Source: an uncultured Prevotellaceae bacterium (GTDB taxonomy: Bacteria > Bacteroidota > Bacteroidia > Bacteroidales > Bacteroidaceae). Taken from it: 64,000 bases of DNA. Location: contig CAMNIN010000002.1 of assembly GCA_946540735.1 (NCBI GenBank), forward strand, positions 102,663 through 166,662, read 5' to 3'. Each line of letters starts with the position of its first letter. The stretch's first letter is position 1. A program made the position numbers and the translations under genes. Positions 24,422 to 33,804 of this stretch are shown here, in pieces. A model generated the notes under the pieces. It made no database searches. It was given only the letters and a program-made list of their open reading frames with translations, and had not been told where the DNA came from.

Positions 24422-26407
24422 ATGACAACCAAAACACAAGCCGTAGAAGACGACATGCGCTACCTGCAATTGTTGTCGCACTCCTTCCCGACCATTGCGG
24501 AAGCGAGCACCGAGATCATCAACCTGCAAGCCATCCTCAACCTGCCCAAGGGCACCGAGCACTTCCTGGCCGACATCCACGGAGAATTCGAGGCCTTCAG
24601 ACATGTGCTCAAAAACGCCTCCGGCAATATCAAGCGAAAGGTAAACGAGATCTTCGGCAACCAAATCAGGGAGTCGGAGAAGAAAGAACTCTGCACCCTG
24701 ATCTATTACCCCAGGGAGAAACTCGAGCTGGTAAAAGAGAAAGAAGAGGACATCAACGACTGGTATCATATCACGATACACCATCTGGTGAAGGTGTGCC
24801 GGGAGGTGTCGAGCAAATACACCCGCTCGAAGGTGCGCAAGAGCCTGCCGCCCGAGTTCAGCTACATCATCCAGGAACTGCTGCATGAGCGAACGGAGGA
24901 CGTGGACAAGACGGCTTACGTGAGCGCCATCATCGACACCATCATCTCGACCGGAAGCGCCGACGACTTCATCGTCGCCATCAGCAATGTGATCCACCGC
25001 CTGGCCATCGACCAGCTGCATATCCTCGGCGACATCTACGACCGCGGATCAGGGGCTCACCTCATCCTCGACACGATGGAGACCTATCACCACTGGGACA
25101 TTCAATGGGGCAACCACGACATTCTGTGGATGGGGGCATGCGCCGGCAACGAGGCCTGCATCTGCAACGTGATACGCCTGTCGCTGCGCTACGCCAACCT
25201 GGCCACGCTGGAAGAAGGCTACGGCATCAACCTGATACCGCTGGCCACCTTCGCTCTCGACACCTACGGTGATGACCCTTGCGAGGAATTCCAGCCACGC
25301 TTCAACGGCAGCGAGACGATGATGGACCAGAAGACCAAGACGCTGACGGCCAAGATGCACAAAGCCATCTCGATCATCCAGTTCAAGTTCGAGGCACAGC
25401 TGTCGGCCCGCCACCCTGAATGGAGGATGCAAAACCGCTGCGTGCTCGACATGGTGGACTACGACAAAGGCACCATCACTATCGACGGCAAAGAATACAC
25501 GCTCACAAGCAACTCCTTCCCCACCGTCTCGCCCGACACCCCAGACGAGTTGACAGAAGGCGAGCGTCAGCTGATGGACCGCCTGCGCCACTCCTTCGCC
25601 GTCAGCGAGAAACTCCACCGGCACATACGCCTAATCCTGCAGCATGGCTGCATGTACGCCATCTACAACCACAACTTGCTCTTCCATGCCTCAGTGCCCC
25701 TCAACGAAGACGGGTCGCTGAAGGAAGTCGAACTGTATGGCGGGAAGCGGTGTAAGGGCATGGAACTGATGCACAACATCGGCATGATCATCCGGGCGGC
25801 ATTCCAAAACGACACCGAGCCCGAGGAGAGAAAATATGCCATCGACTATTTCCTCTACCTGTGGTGCGGCAAGGACTCTCCTCTCTTCGACAAATCGAAG
25901 ATGGCTACCTTCGAGCGCTATTTCCTCAAGGAGAAAGAGACCCACCACGAGGAGAAAGGCTACTACTTCAAGTTGCGCGACAATGCCGACGTATGCGACC
26001 GCATCATGGATGCCTTCGGGGTGGAGGGTCCCAACCGCCATATCATCAACGGTCACGTGCCCGTGCATGTGAAAACCGGTGAGAACCCCATCAAAGCAGA
26101 AGGCAAACTGATGGTGATCGACGGAGGTTTCTCAGAAGCCTACCATAAGGAGACAGGCATCGCCGGCTATACGCTGGTGTACCACAGCCGCGGCTTCCAG
26201 CTCGTGCAGCATGAGCCGTTCACCTCTGCCCGTGACGCCATCCTCAGGGGAACGGACATCCTCGGCACGACACAGATCGTGGAGATGTCGGCCCACCGCA
26301 TGCGTGTGGCAGACACCGACAAGGGCCAGGACATCAGCCGGCAGATCAGCGACCTGGAGAAACTACTCTATGCCTACCGCCATGGCATCATCAAGGAGAA
26401 GAGATGA
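24422..26407 (+). CDS. fbp: Fructose-1,6-bisphosphatase class III
   Basis: 661 residues, close to the Bacillus Fbp length and typical of Bacteroidota. It carries calcineurin-like phosphoesterase metal motifs: DIHGEFEAF (early), LGDIYDRGSG, WGNHDILWMG, and NGHVPVHVKTGENP late. It removes phosphate from fructose 1,6-bisphosphate, the control step of gluconeogenesis. It is 8 bp after the GT-B-like gene, so probably co-transcribed from the promoter at 23115, and ends before the terminator at 26461-26480. The protein is complete with all expected metal ligands. Confidence 0.95.
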   Translation: MTTKTQAVEDDMRYLQLLSHSFPTIAEASTEIINLQAILNLPKGTEHFLADIHGEFEAFRHVLKNASGNIKRKVNEIFGNQIRESEKKELCTLIYYPREKLELVKEKEEDINDWYHITIHHLVKVCREVSSKYTRSKVRKSLPPEFSYIIQELLHERTEDVDKTAYVSAIIDTIISTGSADDFIVAISNVIHRLAIDQLHILGDIYDRGSGAHLILDTMETYHHWDIQWGNHDILWMGACAGNEACICNVIRLSLRYANLATLEEGYGINLIPLATFALDTYGDDPCEEFQPRFNGSETMMDQKTKTLTAKMHKAISIIQFKFEAQLSARHPEWRMQNRCVLDMVDYDKGTITIDGKEYTLTSNSFPTVSPDTPDELTEGERQLMDRLRHSFAVSEKLHRHIRLILQHGCMYAIYNHNLLFHASVPLNEDGSLKEVELYGGKRCKGMELMHNIGMIIRAAFQNDTEPEERKYAIDYFLYLWCGKDSPLFDKSKMATFERYFLKEKETHHEEKGYYFKLRDNADVCDRIMDAFGVEGPNRHIINGHVPVHVKTGENPIKAEGKLMVIDGGFSEAYHKETGIAGYTLVYHSRGFQLVQHEPFTSARDAILRGTDILGTTQIVEMSAHRMRVADTDKGQDISRQISDLEKLLYAYRHGIIKEKR

Positions 26408-26460
26408 AATAAATCCCCGTCCCCTCTCAGGGGAGGAGACGCCGAGCATACTAATGAAAA

Positions 26461-26480
26461 AGCCCCTCGCTGGAGGGGCT
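26461..26480. terminator. Bidirectional terminator between fbp and the phosphohexomutase
   Basis: AGCCCCTC (26461-26468), 4-nt loop, GAGGGGCT (26473-26480), with A-run before and T-run after, so it works for both converging genes. Confidence 0.9.
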
Positions 26481-26514
26481 TTTTTGTAGGGTTTTGTCAA
26501 GATTCAAACTCTTC

Positions 26515-28266
26515 TTAATCGAGATTCAGACTCTTCTTGATGTCGGCGATCTTCTCCTGAGCAGCTGCCATGCAACGCTCATAGCATCCGGCGCACTTGA
26601 AGGAAGGATCCTTCACCTCAATATAGAACTTGATCTTCGGCTCTGTGCCTGAAGGACGCACACTCACCTTCGTGTCGTCGTCGCAGAACCACTGCAGCAC
26701 GTTGGAGGTGTCGGGCATGTCGAGTTTGGTCACATTGCCGTTGATATCCTTGGCCTCGAGTGTCTGGTAGTCTTTCCAGAGCACGATCTTGGAGTCGCCA
26801 AGCATGGTGGGCGGTGTGGCACGGAAGTCGGCCATCATCTGCTTGATCTCATCGGCACCAGTCTTGCCGGGACGCACGACATTGACCGTGAACTCCCTGG
26901 AGAAGCCATACTCCGCATAGATGTTCATCAGCAGGTCGTAGAGCGTCATGCCATTATCCTTGGCCCATGCAGCGATCTCGCAGATGAGGCAGATGGATGC
27001 TGGGGAGTCTTTGTCGCGCACCTTGTCGAACGGCAGGAAGCCGAAGCTTTCCTCACCACCGCCGATATACTTGTTCTTACCCTCGGAGATGCGGATCTCA
27101 TTGGCAATCCATTTGAAGCCCGTGTAGCAGTCGCGGAGCTCCACGCCATTCTTGTCGGCGATCTTCTTGATGACCTCTGTGGTGACGATGGTCTTCACGA
27201 GGAACTCATTGCCCTTCAGCTGGCCCAGTTTCTTCTTGTTGGCGATGATGTACCAGCAGAACATCATGCAGGTCTGGTTGCCGTTGAGGATTTCCCACTC
27301 ACCTTTGGCATTACGGCAGACGATAGCCAGACGGTCGGCGTCGGGATCGGAGGCGATGACAAGGTCGGCATTCAGGCGAGTGCCCAGTTTCATGCCCAGC
27401 GTCATGGCCTCGGGGTTCTCCGGGTTGGGAGACACCACTGTGGGGAAGTTGCCGTCGATGACCATCTGCTCGGGCACCACATGGATATTCTGGAATCCCC
27501 ATGAGCGCAAAGCCTCTGGAATGATGACACGACCGGTGCCATGCATCGGTGAATAGACGATGTTGAGGTCTTTCTGGCGAAGGATCACGTCCTGGTCGAC
27601 CATGGCCTCTTTGACAGCCTGTAGATAATCCCAGTCCATCTCGCCACCGATGATGTCGATGAGTTCCTTGTTGCCCTCAAACTTCACGTCGTCGATGGTC
27701 ACTTTGTTGACCTCGTCGATGATGCCTTTGTCGTGCGGAGCGAGCACCTGAGCACCGTCATCCCAGTAAGCCTTGTAGCCGTTATACTCACGCGGATTGT
27801 GGGATGCTGTGACATTGACACCGGCTTGGCAGCCCAGTTGACGGATGGCGAAAGAGATCTCGGGGGTGGGTCGGAGGCTCTCGAAGAGATATACCTTGAT
27901 GCCATTGGCGGAGAAAATATCAGCCACTGTCTCGGCGAACATCCTACCGTTGTTGCGGCAGTCGTGACCGACGACCACGCTGAGGTCATCACGGCCCGGG
28001 AAAGCCTTGAGGATGTAGTTGGCGAAGCCCTGAGTAGCCATGCCGACGATATACTTATTCATACGGTTGGTGCCAGCGCCCATGATGCCGCGCAGACCGC
28101 CTGTGCCGAATTCGAGGTCGCGGTAGAATGCGTCGATGAGTTCGGTCTTGTCGTCATTGTCAAGCATGGCCTGGACAGCCTTTCTTGTCTCTTCATCGAA
28201 TGACGGAGAAAGCCACACTTTGGCTCTTTCCTCACACTGTTTGATCAATTCTGAGTTATTTTCCAT
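26515..28266 (-). CDS. Phosphoglucomutase/phosphomannomutase-family phosphohexomutase
   Basis: 583 residues of the alpha-D-phosphohexomutase family, long subgroup. Phospho-Ser155 lies in TASHNPREYNG; the metal loop DPDADRLAIV, sugar loop GGEESFGF, and phosphate-binding RPSGTEPKIKFY are all present. It interconverts hexose-1- and hexose-6-phosphates and supplies glycogen and NDP-sugar synthesis. It converges with fbp across a shared terminator and has its own -7 box at 28300-28307. Glucose versus mannose preference cannot be fixed by motif. Confidence 0.93.
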   Translation of the reverse strand: MENNSELIKQCEERAKVWLSPSFDEETRKAVQAMLDNDDKTELIDAFYRDLEFGTGGLRGIMGAGTNRMNKYIVGMATQGFANYILKAFPGRDDLSVVVGHDCRNNGRMFAETVADIFSANGIKVYLFESLRPTPEISFAIRQLGCQAGVNVTASHNPREYNGYKAYWDDGAQVLAPHDKGIIDEVNKVTIDDVKFEGNKELIDIIGGEMDWDYLQAVKEAMVDQDVILRQKDLNIVYSPMHGTGRVIIPEALRSWGFQNIHVVPEQMVIDGNFPTVVSPNPENPEAMTLGMKLGTRLNADLVIASDPDADRLAIVCRNAKGEWEILNGNQTCMMFCWYIIANKKKLGQLKGNEFLVKTIVTTEVIKKIADKNGVELRDCYTGFKWIANEIRISEGKNKYIGGGEESFGFLPFDKVRDKDSPASICLICEIAAWAKDNGMTLYDLLMNIYAEYGFSREFTVNVVRPGKTGADEIKQMMADFRATPPTMLGDSKIVLWKDYQTLEAKDINGNVTKLDMPDTSNVLQWFCDDDTKVSVRPSGTEPKIKFYIEVKDPSFKCAGCYERCMAAAQEKIADIKKSLNLD

Positions 28267-28299
28267 AATATATTAAATGTTAAAAAAAATGATATCAGG

Positions 28300-28307
28300 C
28301 AAACATA
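28300..28307 (-). promoter_or_regulatory. -7 box of the phosphohexomutase
   Basis: Minus-strand TATGTTTG, about 34 bp before the ATG at 28266. A CAAA on the plus strand at 28325-28328 would be a -33 with a slightly short 17-nt spacer. Confidence 0.5.
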
Positions 28308-28398
28308 ATGATTTGGCAAATTTACAAATTAAAAACGAATAATCGCAGAATTATCGGCGAAATCTTCGTCTTTCTTTTGATTTTTTACCATCATATCG

Positions 28399-28406
28399 TA
28401 ATTTTG
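28399..28406 (+). promoter_or_regulatory. -7 box of rlmH
   Basis: TAATTTTG about 40 bp before the ATG at 28447. No clear -33 element. Confidence 0.55.
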
Positions 28407-28446
28407 CATGGGTTAAGCAATAAAGCATACAACCATTTTGCAAATT

Positions 28447-28917
28447 ATGAAGACGAGCCTGATTCTGGTGGGGAAAACCACCGACAAACACATCTCCGCC
28501 TGTATCGAAGATTACAGGGAGCGGATCGGACACTACATGCCTTTCAACGTAGTGACCATACCAGAATTGAAAAACACGAAAAGCCTTACCATGTCGCAAC
28601 AAAAAGAACGGGAAGGTGAACTGATTCTGAAACAGTTGCAAGACAGCGACCATGTGGTGCTGCTCGACGAGCACGGCACTGAGCGACGCAGCATCGACTT
28701 CGCGGCATGGATAGAAAAGAAAAGCCTCACGCTGCGGCACCTGGTCTTCGTCGTTGGAGGTCCCTATGGATTCTCCGAAGCCGTTTACCAGCGCGCCAAC
28801 GAAAAGATCTCGCTCTCGAAAATGACGTTCTCACACCAGATGGTGAGGCTGATTTTCACCGAACAGTTCTACCGCGCCTGCACCATCATCAAGGGAGAGC
28901 CTTATCACCACGAATAA
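28447..28917 (+). CDS. rlmH: 23S rRNA (pseudouridine1915-N3)-methyltransferase RlmH
   Basis: 156 residues, almost the E. coli length (155). SPOUT-fold trefoil-knot features are clear: VVLLDEHGTERRSIDFA, FVVGGPYGFSEAVYQRA (SAM-binding), and the family C-terminus LIFTEQFYRACTIIKGEPYH. It methylates pseudouridine 1915 in helix 69 of 23S rRNA on the assembled ribosome, as a dimer. ATG 28447 is chosen over a TTG at 28438. Its last 29 bp overlap the 3' end of the convergent maf gene. Confidence 0.95.
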   Translation: MKTSLILVGKTTDKHISACIEDYRERIGHYMPFNVVTIPELKNTKSLTMSQQKEREGELILKQLQDSDHVVLLDEHGTERRSIDFAAWIEKKSLTLRHLVFVVGGPYGFSEAVYQRANEKISLSKMTFSHQMVRLIFTEQFYRACTIIKGEPYHHE

Positions 28918-29491
28918 GCCCCTCGCGTCCGATCATGGCCACCAGTTCCTGATAGATGCGCTGCACCGGCAATCCCATGACATTGAAGTAGCTGCCTTTG
29001 AGACCCGTCACGCCCACATATCCGATCCACTCTTGTATGCCATAGGCACCAGCCTTGTCGTAGGGCTGGTAGTGATCGACGTAGTAAAAGATCTCCTCGT
29101 CGGTGAGGCATTTGAACGTGACCTCTGAGGTGACGGAGAAACTGCGCTGCGCGCCGAGAGTGGTGAGGCAAACGCCGGTGATGACCTTATGGGTCTGTCC
29201 GCTCAGAGCGCGGAGCATGCCGACGGCATCCTCCCTATCGACGGGTTTTCCCAACACACGGTCGCCCAGTACCACGATGGTGTCGGCTGTGATGACCAGC
29301 TGGTCGGGTGAGATGACAGTCTGATAAGCCGCGGCTTTGGATTTGGAGATATATGCGGCCACCTCATCGACAGGCAGATCAGGGGGATATGACTCGTCGA
29401 TGCCTTGCAGGACATGGATGTCGAAATCGATGTCAAGGCCAGCCAGGAGTTCGCGCCGGCGCGGGGAATTGCTTGCGAGGATGATTTGCAT
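28889..29491 (-). CDS. maf: Maf-family nucleotide pyrophosphatase
   Basis: 200 residues. The signature is complete: IILASNSPRRRELL at the start, ITADTIVVLGDRVLGKP, the SGQTHKVITGV segment, and YDKAGAYGIQEWIG with the conserved GxYxIQ. Maf proteins hydrolyse dTTP/UTP or modified nucleotides to monophosphates and are linked to cell-division arrest. It is the last gene of a nitroreductase-kdsC-maf run, starting 65 bp after kdsC. The ATG at 29491 is preferred over TTG at 29497. The 3' end overlaps rlmH in the opposite direction. Confidence 0.93.
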   Translation of the reverse strand: MQIILASNSPRRRELLAGLDIDFDIHVLQGIDESYPPDLPVDEVAAYISKSKAAAYQTVISPDQLVITADTIVVLGDRVLGKPVDREDAVGMLRALSGQTHKVITGVCLTTLGAQRSFSVTSEVTFKCLTDEEIFYYVDHYQPYDKAGAYGIQEWIGYVGVTGLKGSYFNVMGLPVQRIYQELVAMIGREGLIRGDKALP

Positions 29492-29556
29492 GGGCAAGGG
29501 ATTCTAAGGAATACAGAAATAAAAGAGAATGACGGGAGAAAAGATCCGGACGGTCA

Positions 29557-30075
29557 TCACCATCCGAAGGCCTCAGCACCGCTGAGCCATTTGTCCTGGG
29601 CACGGAGCACCTGTTCGATAACGTCACGGGCACAGCCGTCGCCGCCTTTCCTGTCGCTGACGTAAGTGCTGATGCGCTTGATGTCGGGCGCAGCGTCAGA
29701 AGGGCAGCAGGAACAACCGCAGCGGCACATGATCTCGTAGTCGGGGATATCATCACCCATATAGATCACCTCACTGTCGGTAAGTCCGTATTTCTCGAGG
29801 AAAGCGTTGTAGACCTCAATTTTGACAGCACTGCCCAAATAGATGTCACGCACGCCGAGATACTCATAGCGAAGCTTGATGTTGGGAGTTCGCCCACCCG
29901 TGATGATCACGATGCGCAGCCCCATCTTCATGGCCAGTTGGATGGCATAACCATCCTGGATATTGATGGTGCGCAACGGCTCCCCCATGGCATCCATGGA
30001 GATGGTCTGGCTACTCAGCACACCATCCACATCGAAGATGATGGCCTTGACTTGGCTTAAATCATAGTTTATCAT
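29557..30075 (-). CDS. kdsC: 3-deoxy-D-manno-octulosonate-8-phosphate phosphatase (KdsC-like HAD)
   Basis: 172 residues, the short C0-type HAD with no cap domain. DVDGVL (15-20) supplies the nucleophile and acid Asp; ITGG gives the second motif; GSAVK the Lys motif; [12 protein letters not shown] the final acidic motif. It dephosphorylates KDO-8-phosphate for lipid A core biosynthesis and works as a tetramer. It starts 3 bp after the nitroreductase stop and lies before maf, a common arrangement in Bacteroidota. Confidence 0.92.
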   Translation of the reverse strand: MINYDLSQVKAIIFDVDGVLSSQTISMDAMGEPLRTINIQDGYAIQLAMKMGLRIVIITGGRTPNIKLRYEYLGVRDIYLGSAVKIEVYNAFLEKYGLTDSEVIYMGDDIPDYEIMCRCGCSCCPSDAAPDIKRISTYVSDRKGGDGCARDVIEQVLRAQDKWLSGAEAFGW

Positions 30076-30078
30076 ACG

Positions 30079-30609
30079 TCATTCAAATTTGTCGGGATGG
30101 ACGTTCTCCCAAAGCAGGGCATCGTCATCATGCGGGCGCAGTGCCATCTTTTTGCGGCCGAACGCCACGATGCAAAGCACATCGGTGTCGTCGGGAATAT
30201 CGAGAATCCCCCGCACGACATCAGCCGAGGTGGTGCCGTCGCTCAGTCTGCGGCCCCTGACTTGCACCCAGCATGATGCCAGCGCCATGTCCTCGGCCTG
30301 CAGTTGCATGGCAAACGCAGCGATGCTCCCGTCCTCCACCCAGCAATCATTGTCGGTGGGATTTCCCAAGACCACCACGGCAAGTGCCGCATCCCGCACG
30401 AAAGCCGCCCCCTGCTCCTTGACATCTGAGAGTTTGGCCAAGTCGAGCGGATCGTCGACCACGACAAAATGCCACGCCCGCTGGTTGCGTGACGTAGGCG
30501 ACATCAGGGCAGCCCTGAGAATCAGTTGCACCTGCTCGGCAGTGAGTTCACCCTTGGCGAACACCCTGTGGCTTCTGCGTACAGAGATCAATTTATCGAA
30601 ATCCATCAT
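30079..30609 (-). CDS. Nitroreductase-family flavoprotein
   Basis: 176 residues. SVRRSHRVFAKGELTAEQV and the FMN-contact ALMSPTSRNQRAWHFVVVDD define the family; AALAVVVLGNP, DGSIAAFAMQLQAEDMALAS and CIVAFGRKK complete it. It binds FMN and uses NAD(P)H to reduce nitro or quinone compounds; the true substrate is unknown. First gene of the nitroreductase-kdsC-maf operon. A -7 box at 30611-30618 lies directly against the start codon, so the message may be leaderless. Divergent from the TonB receptor, with 64 bp between starts. Confidence 0.92.
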   Translation of the reverse strand: MMDFDKLISVRRSHRVFAKGELTAEQVQLILRAALMSPTSRNQRAWHFVVVDDPLDLAKLSDVKEQGAAFVRDAALAVVVLGNPTDNDCWVEDGSIAAFAMQLQAEDMALASCWVQVRGRRLSDGTTSADVVRGILDIPDDTDVLCIVAFGRKKMALRPHDDDALLWENVHPDKFE

Positions 30610-30610
30610 G

Positions 30611-30618
30611 CAAAAATA
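30611..30618 (-). promoter_or_regulatory. -7 box touching the nitroreductase start codon
   Basis: Minus-strand TATTTTTG one base upstream of the ATG at 30609. Transcription would begin at or next to the start codon, implying a leaderless mRNA. Confidence 0.5.
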
Positions 30619-30673
30619 CGGATTTTTATCTTATTCAGGAAATAATCAAGCGAAAAAAACGTTATTGCTTATA

Positions 30674-33073
30674 ATGGTATACCACATCAACAAACGGAAA
30701 GCAGTCGTTTGCCTCATCTTCCTCATGGCCCTACTGAATGCCGTGACCTTGGAGGCCCAGACCTTCACGCTGCACGGAAAGGTGACCGATGAGAACAACA
30801 ACCCTCTGGAACTGGCCACTGTAGCCGTGCCCAAGCAAGGACATGTCACCTTCACCAACCTCAAGGGAGAGTACAACATCCAGTTGTCCTCCGCTGACAG
30901 CGTGGAGGTGAGATTTTCCATGGTGGGGTATCAGACAAAGACGCGTGTGCTCCGCAAGCCCAAAGGGCCACAGACCCTGATCATCCAACTGATCAGTGAC
31001 AACCAGCTCGATGAGTTGCTTGTGCTGAAAAGACGCCGGCAGACCGGCCAGAGCGAGGAACTCGACACCAAGGACATGAAGAACACCCCCTCGGCTTCGG
31101 GCAATGCGGTGGAAGACCTGATCCAAAGTCAGGCCGGCGTGTCGACCCACAGCGAATTGTCCTCACAATACAATGTGCGCGGCGGCAGTTTCGACGAGAA
31201 CAGCGTATATATTAATAATGTGGAGGTATTCAGACCCTTCCTCGTGCGGAGCGGTCAACAGGAGGGTCTGTCGGTGATCAACCCCGACATGGTGGAGAAA
31301 ATCAGCTTCTCTACAGGTGGTTTCGAAGCGAAATACGGCGACAAGATGGCCTCAGCCCTCGACATCACCTACAAACGTCCCAAGGCATTGGAGGGCAGCC
31401 TCTCTGCCAGTTTGCTGGGTGGCAGTGCCTATCTGGGTCTGAGCAACAAGAAAGTGTCGTGGAGCAACGGACTGCGCTACAAGACCAATCGCTATCTGCT
31501 CGGTTCGCTGGAAACCAAGGGAGAATACAATCCCAACTTCCTGGACTACCAGACCTACCTGAGCTATCACCCCAACAAGCGCTGGACAGTCGACCTGATC
31601 GGCAATATCTCCGAAAACCATTACAACTTCATCCCACATGACAGGGAAACCAATTTCGGAACGATGGAGAACGTGAAGAAGTTCAAGGTGTATTTCGACG
31701 GTAAGGAGAAAGACATCTTCCGCACCTACTTCGGCATGTTCAACATCACCCGCAACTTCACCGACAGGACGTCACTCTCGCTCATCACCTCCGCTTTTTA
31801 TACCAAGGAACAGGAGAAATTCGACATCCAGGGCCAATACTGGTTGACGCAGACTGAAACCAGCGAGAACCTGGGCGTGGGCACCTATATGGAACATGCT
31901 CGCAACTACCTGGAAGCCCATGTGGAAACCTTCAAACTCGTGCTCAACCACAAAGCCGGCCGGCACAACTATCAAGCTGGACTGACCTACAAGATGGAGC
32001 ATATCACTGAGAACAGCCGTGAGTATGAGATGCGTGACTCAGCTGGATATACCATGCCCCACACCGGCAAAGACCTCTACATGATCTACTCGCTCAATGC
32101 CAGCAACACCCTCGACGCCAACCGCCTGGAGACCTACGTGCAGGACACCTGGCGATTCCACAACGCCGAGGAGACCACGTTTTACACCCTCAATTACGGA
32201 GTGAGGTTCTCACACTGGAACTTCAACCGCGAGAGCATCGTCAGTCCGAGGGCATCGCTGACCATTGTTCCCGCCTTCAACAATGACGTCACTTTCCGGC
32301 TAGCTGCCGGACTCTACTACCAAGCCCCGTTCTTCAAGGAACTCCGCGACACCTCCACCGTCAATGGCATCACATACGCCACACTCAACAAGAAGATCAA
32401 GAGCCAACGGTCGGTCCACTTCATCGGAGCCATGGACTACCGTTTCAAGATGAAGGAGCAGAACTTTCGCTTCAGTGCAGAAGCCTACTACAAACTGCTG
32501 TCCAACCTGGTGCCTTATAGCGTGAGCAACGTGAAAGTCGTCTACTACGGTCAGAACGAGGCCAACGGTCATGCCATGGGCCTCGACCTGAAACTCTATG
32601 GCGAGTTCGTGCCTGGCACCGACTCCTGGATCAGCGTATCGGTGATGGACACCAAGATGAAGCTCCACGGCAAGTCGATCCCACTGCCCACCGACCAACG
32701 GATCGCCCTCAACCTGTTTTTCACCGACTATTTTCCAGGCACTGAGCGCTGGAAGATGTCGCTCAAACTCGCCTATGCCGACGGTCTGCCTTTCAGTGCT
32801 CCACACCGAGGAATAGAGAACAACAACTTCCGTGCGCCCGCCTATAAGCGTGCCGACATCGGCATGAGTTTCAGGGCACTCGACAATGAGAAAAAGACCT
32901 ACAAAAAGAATCCCCTGCGCAACATCTGGCTCGGTGTCGACTGCCTCAACCTCTTCGGCATCAACAACGTCAACTCCTACTACTGGATCACTGACGTCAC
33001 CAACCAGCAATACGCCGTGCCCAATTATCTGACAGGCAGACAAATCAATGCGAGAGTGCTTTTTGAATTCTGA
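30674..33073 (+). CDS. TonB-dependent outer-membrane receptor
   Basis: 799 residues. Signal peptide ends TLEAQ (about residue 29). A CarboxypepD_reg-like sandwich follows (LHGKVTDENNNPLELATVAV). The plug shows SASGNAVEDLIQSQAGVST, QYNVRGGSFDENSVYINNVE and FSTGGFEAKYGDKMAS. The rest is a beta-barrel of aromatic-rich strands ending QINARVLFEF, with terminal Phe as in outer-membrane proteins. It imports a ligand using TonB energy. No SusD partner follows, so it is more likely a metal, vitamin or peptide receptor than a glycan importer. The signal peptide fixes the start; the same frame stays open far upstream but that part is antisense to the nitroreductase. Confidence 0.93.
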   Translation: MVYHINKRKAVVCLIFLMALLNAVTLEAQTFTLHGKVTDENNNPLELATVAVPKQGHVTFTNLKGEYNIQLSSADSVEVRFSMVGYQTKTRVLRKPKGPQTLIIQLISDNQLDELLVLKRRRQTGQSEELDTKDMKNTPSASGNAVEDLIQSQAGVSTHSELSSQYNVRGGSFDENSVYINNVEVFRPFLVRSGQQEGLSVINPDMVEKISFSTGGFEAKYGDKMASALDITYKRPKALEGSLSASLLGGSAYLGLSNKKVSWSNGLRYKTNRYLLGSLETKGEYNPNFLDYQTYLSYHPNKRWTVDLIGNISENHYNFIPHDRETNFGTMENVKKFKVYFDGKEKDIFRTYFGMFNITRNFTDRTSLSLITSAFYTKEQEKFDIQGQYWLTQTETSENLGVGTYMEHARNYLEAHVETFKLVLNHKAGRHNYQAGLTYKMEHITENSREYEMRDSAGYTMPHTGKDLYMIYSLNASNTLDANRLETYVQDTWRFHNAEETTFYTLNYGVRFSHWNFNRESIVSPRASLTIVPAFNNDVTFRLAAGLYYQAPFFKELRDTSTVNGITYATLNKKIKSQRSVHFIGAMDYRFKMKEQNFRFSAEAYYKLLSNLVPYSVSNVKVVYYGQNEANGHAMGLDLKLYGEFVPGTDSWISVSVMDTKMKLHGKSIPLPTDQRIALNLFFTDYFPGTERWKMSLKLAYADGLPFSAPHRGIENNNFRAPAYKRADIGMSFRALDNEKKTYKKNPLRNIWLGVDCLNLFGINNVNSYYWITDVTNQQYAVPNYLTGRQINARVLFEF

Positions 33074-33290
33074 CCTTCCGCCCTATCTGGGCTGGTTCTT
33101 TTATCCTATCTGATGCGGTTTAACTCTACCTGTAATGCGGATTTATGTGGGTGACGAACGCAGGGATTGTTTTACCACAATGCCTCCTTCGGAAGGAAAA
33201 GAAGAAGCGACGAATTATCGAGAAGGCCTGTTGAAAAAGAAATAAATCATAAAATTCGGAAATATATACAAGGGTATCAATCTTTTTTAT

Positions 33291-33298
33291 TACTTTTG
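33291..33298 (+). promoter_or_regulatory. -7 box of the mce-mmdA operon
   Basis: TACTTTTG about 40 bp before the ATG at 33339. The 33074-33290 gap otherwise shows only a weak GCCC/GGGC stem shortly after the receptor stop. Confidence 0.6.
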
Positions 33299-33338
33299 CA
33301 CCATCATATTGAAATCGTTCACTTTAAACTTTTGTTAT

Positions 33339-33743
33339 ATGAAAATCTCACACATTGAACATTTAGGAATCGCAGTACAAAGTATCGAAGAGTCGCTTCC
33401 CTTTTTCGAGGAAGTGCTTGGACTCAAATGCTATGCCGTAGAAGAAGTCGCAGACCAGAAAGTGAAGACCGCTTTCCTGAAATGCGGCGAGGTGAAGCTG
33501 GAGCTTCTTGAGCCGACATCGCCGGAGAGCACCATCCAGAAATGGCTTGACAAGGGCAACAAAGGCGTTCACCACGTGGCATTCTGCATCGAAGACGGCG
33601 TGGCCAATGCTTTGGCTGAGGTAGACGCCAAGGGAGTGCGCCTGATTGACAAGGCTCCCCGCAAAGGCGCCGAGAACCTCAATATCGCCTTCCTTCATCC
33701 GAAATCCACTTGCGGCGTTCTCACCGAGCTCTGCGAGCATTAA
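33339..33743 (+). CDS. mce: Methylmalonyl-CoA epimerase
   Basis: 134 residues, a two-repeat vicinal-oxygen-chelate protein. Metal ligands are visible: His8 (HIEHLGIAV), His in GVHHVAF and Glu130 in LTELCEH; LLEPTSPES is the family motif. It converts (2R)- and (2S)-methylmalonyl-CoA in the succinate-propionate pathway. The carboxyltransferase gene follows 61 bp downstream. ATG 33339 lies 40 bp after a good -7 box. Confidence 0.95.
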   Translation: MKISHIEHLGIAVQSIEESLPFFEEVLGLKCYAVEEVADQKVKTAFLKCGEVKLELLEPTSPESTIQKWLDKGNKGVHHVAFCIEDGVANALAEVDAKGVRLIDKAPRKGAENLNIAFLHPKSTCGVLTELCEH

Positions 33744-33804
33744 TCACTGCGTCAATCAGAGACATAACATCTGCCGCAGAGCGGCAGACAAACCATAACA
33801 AACA

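Noticed and set aside
30089..30673. N-terminal extension of the TonB receptor frame
   Set aside because: Antisense to the nitroreductase. The signal peptide after the ATG at 30674 fixes the true start.
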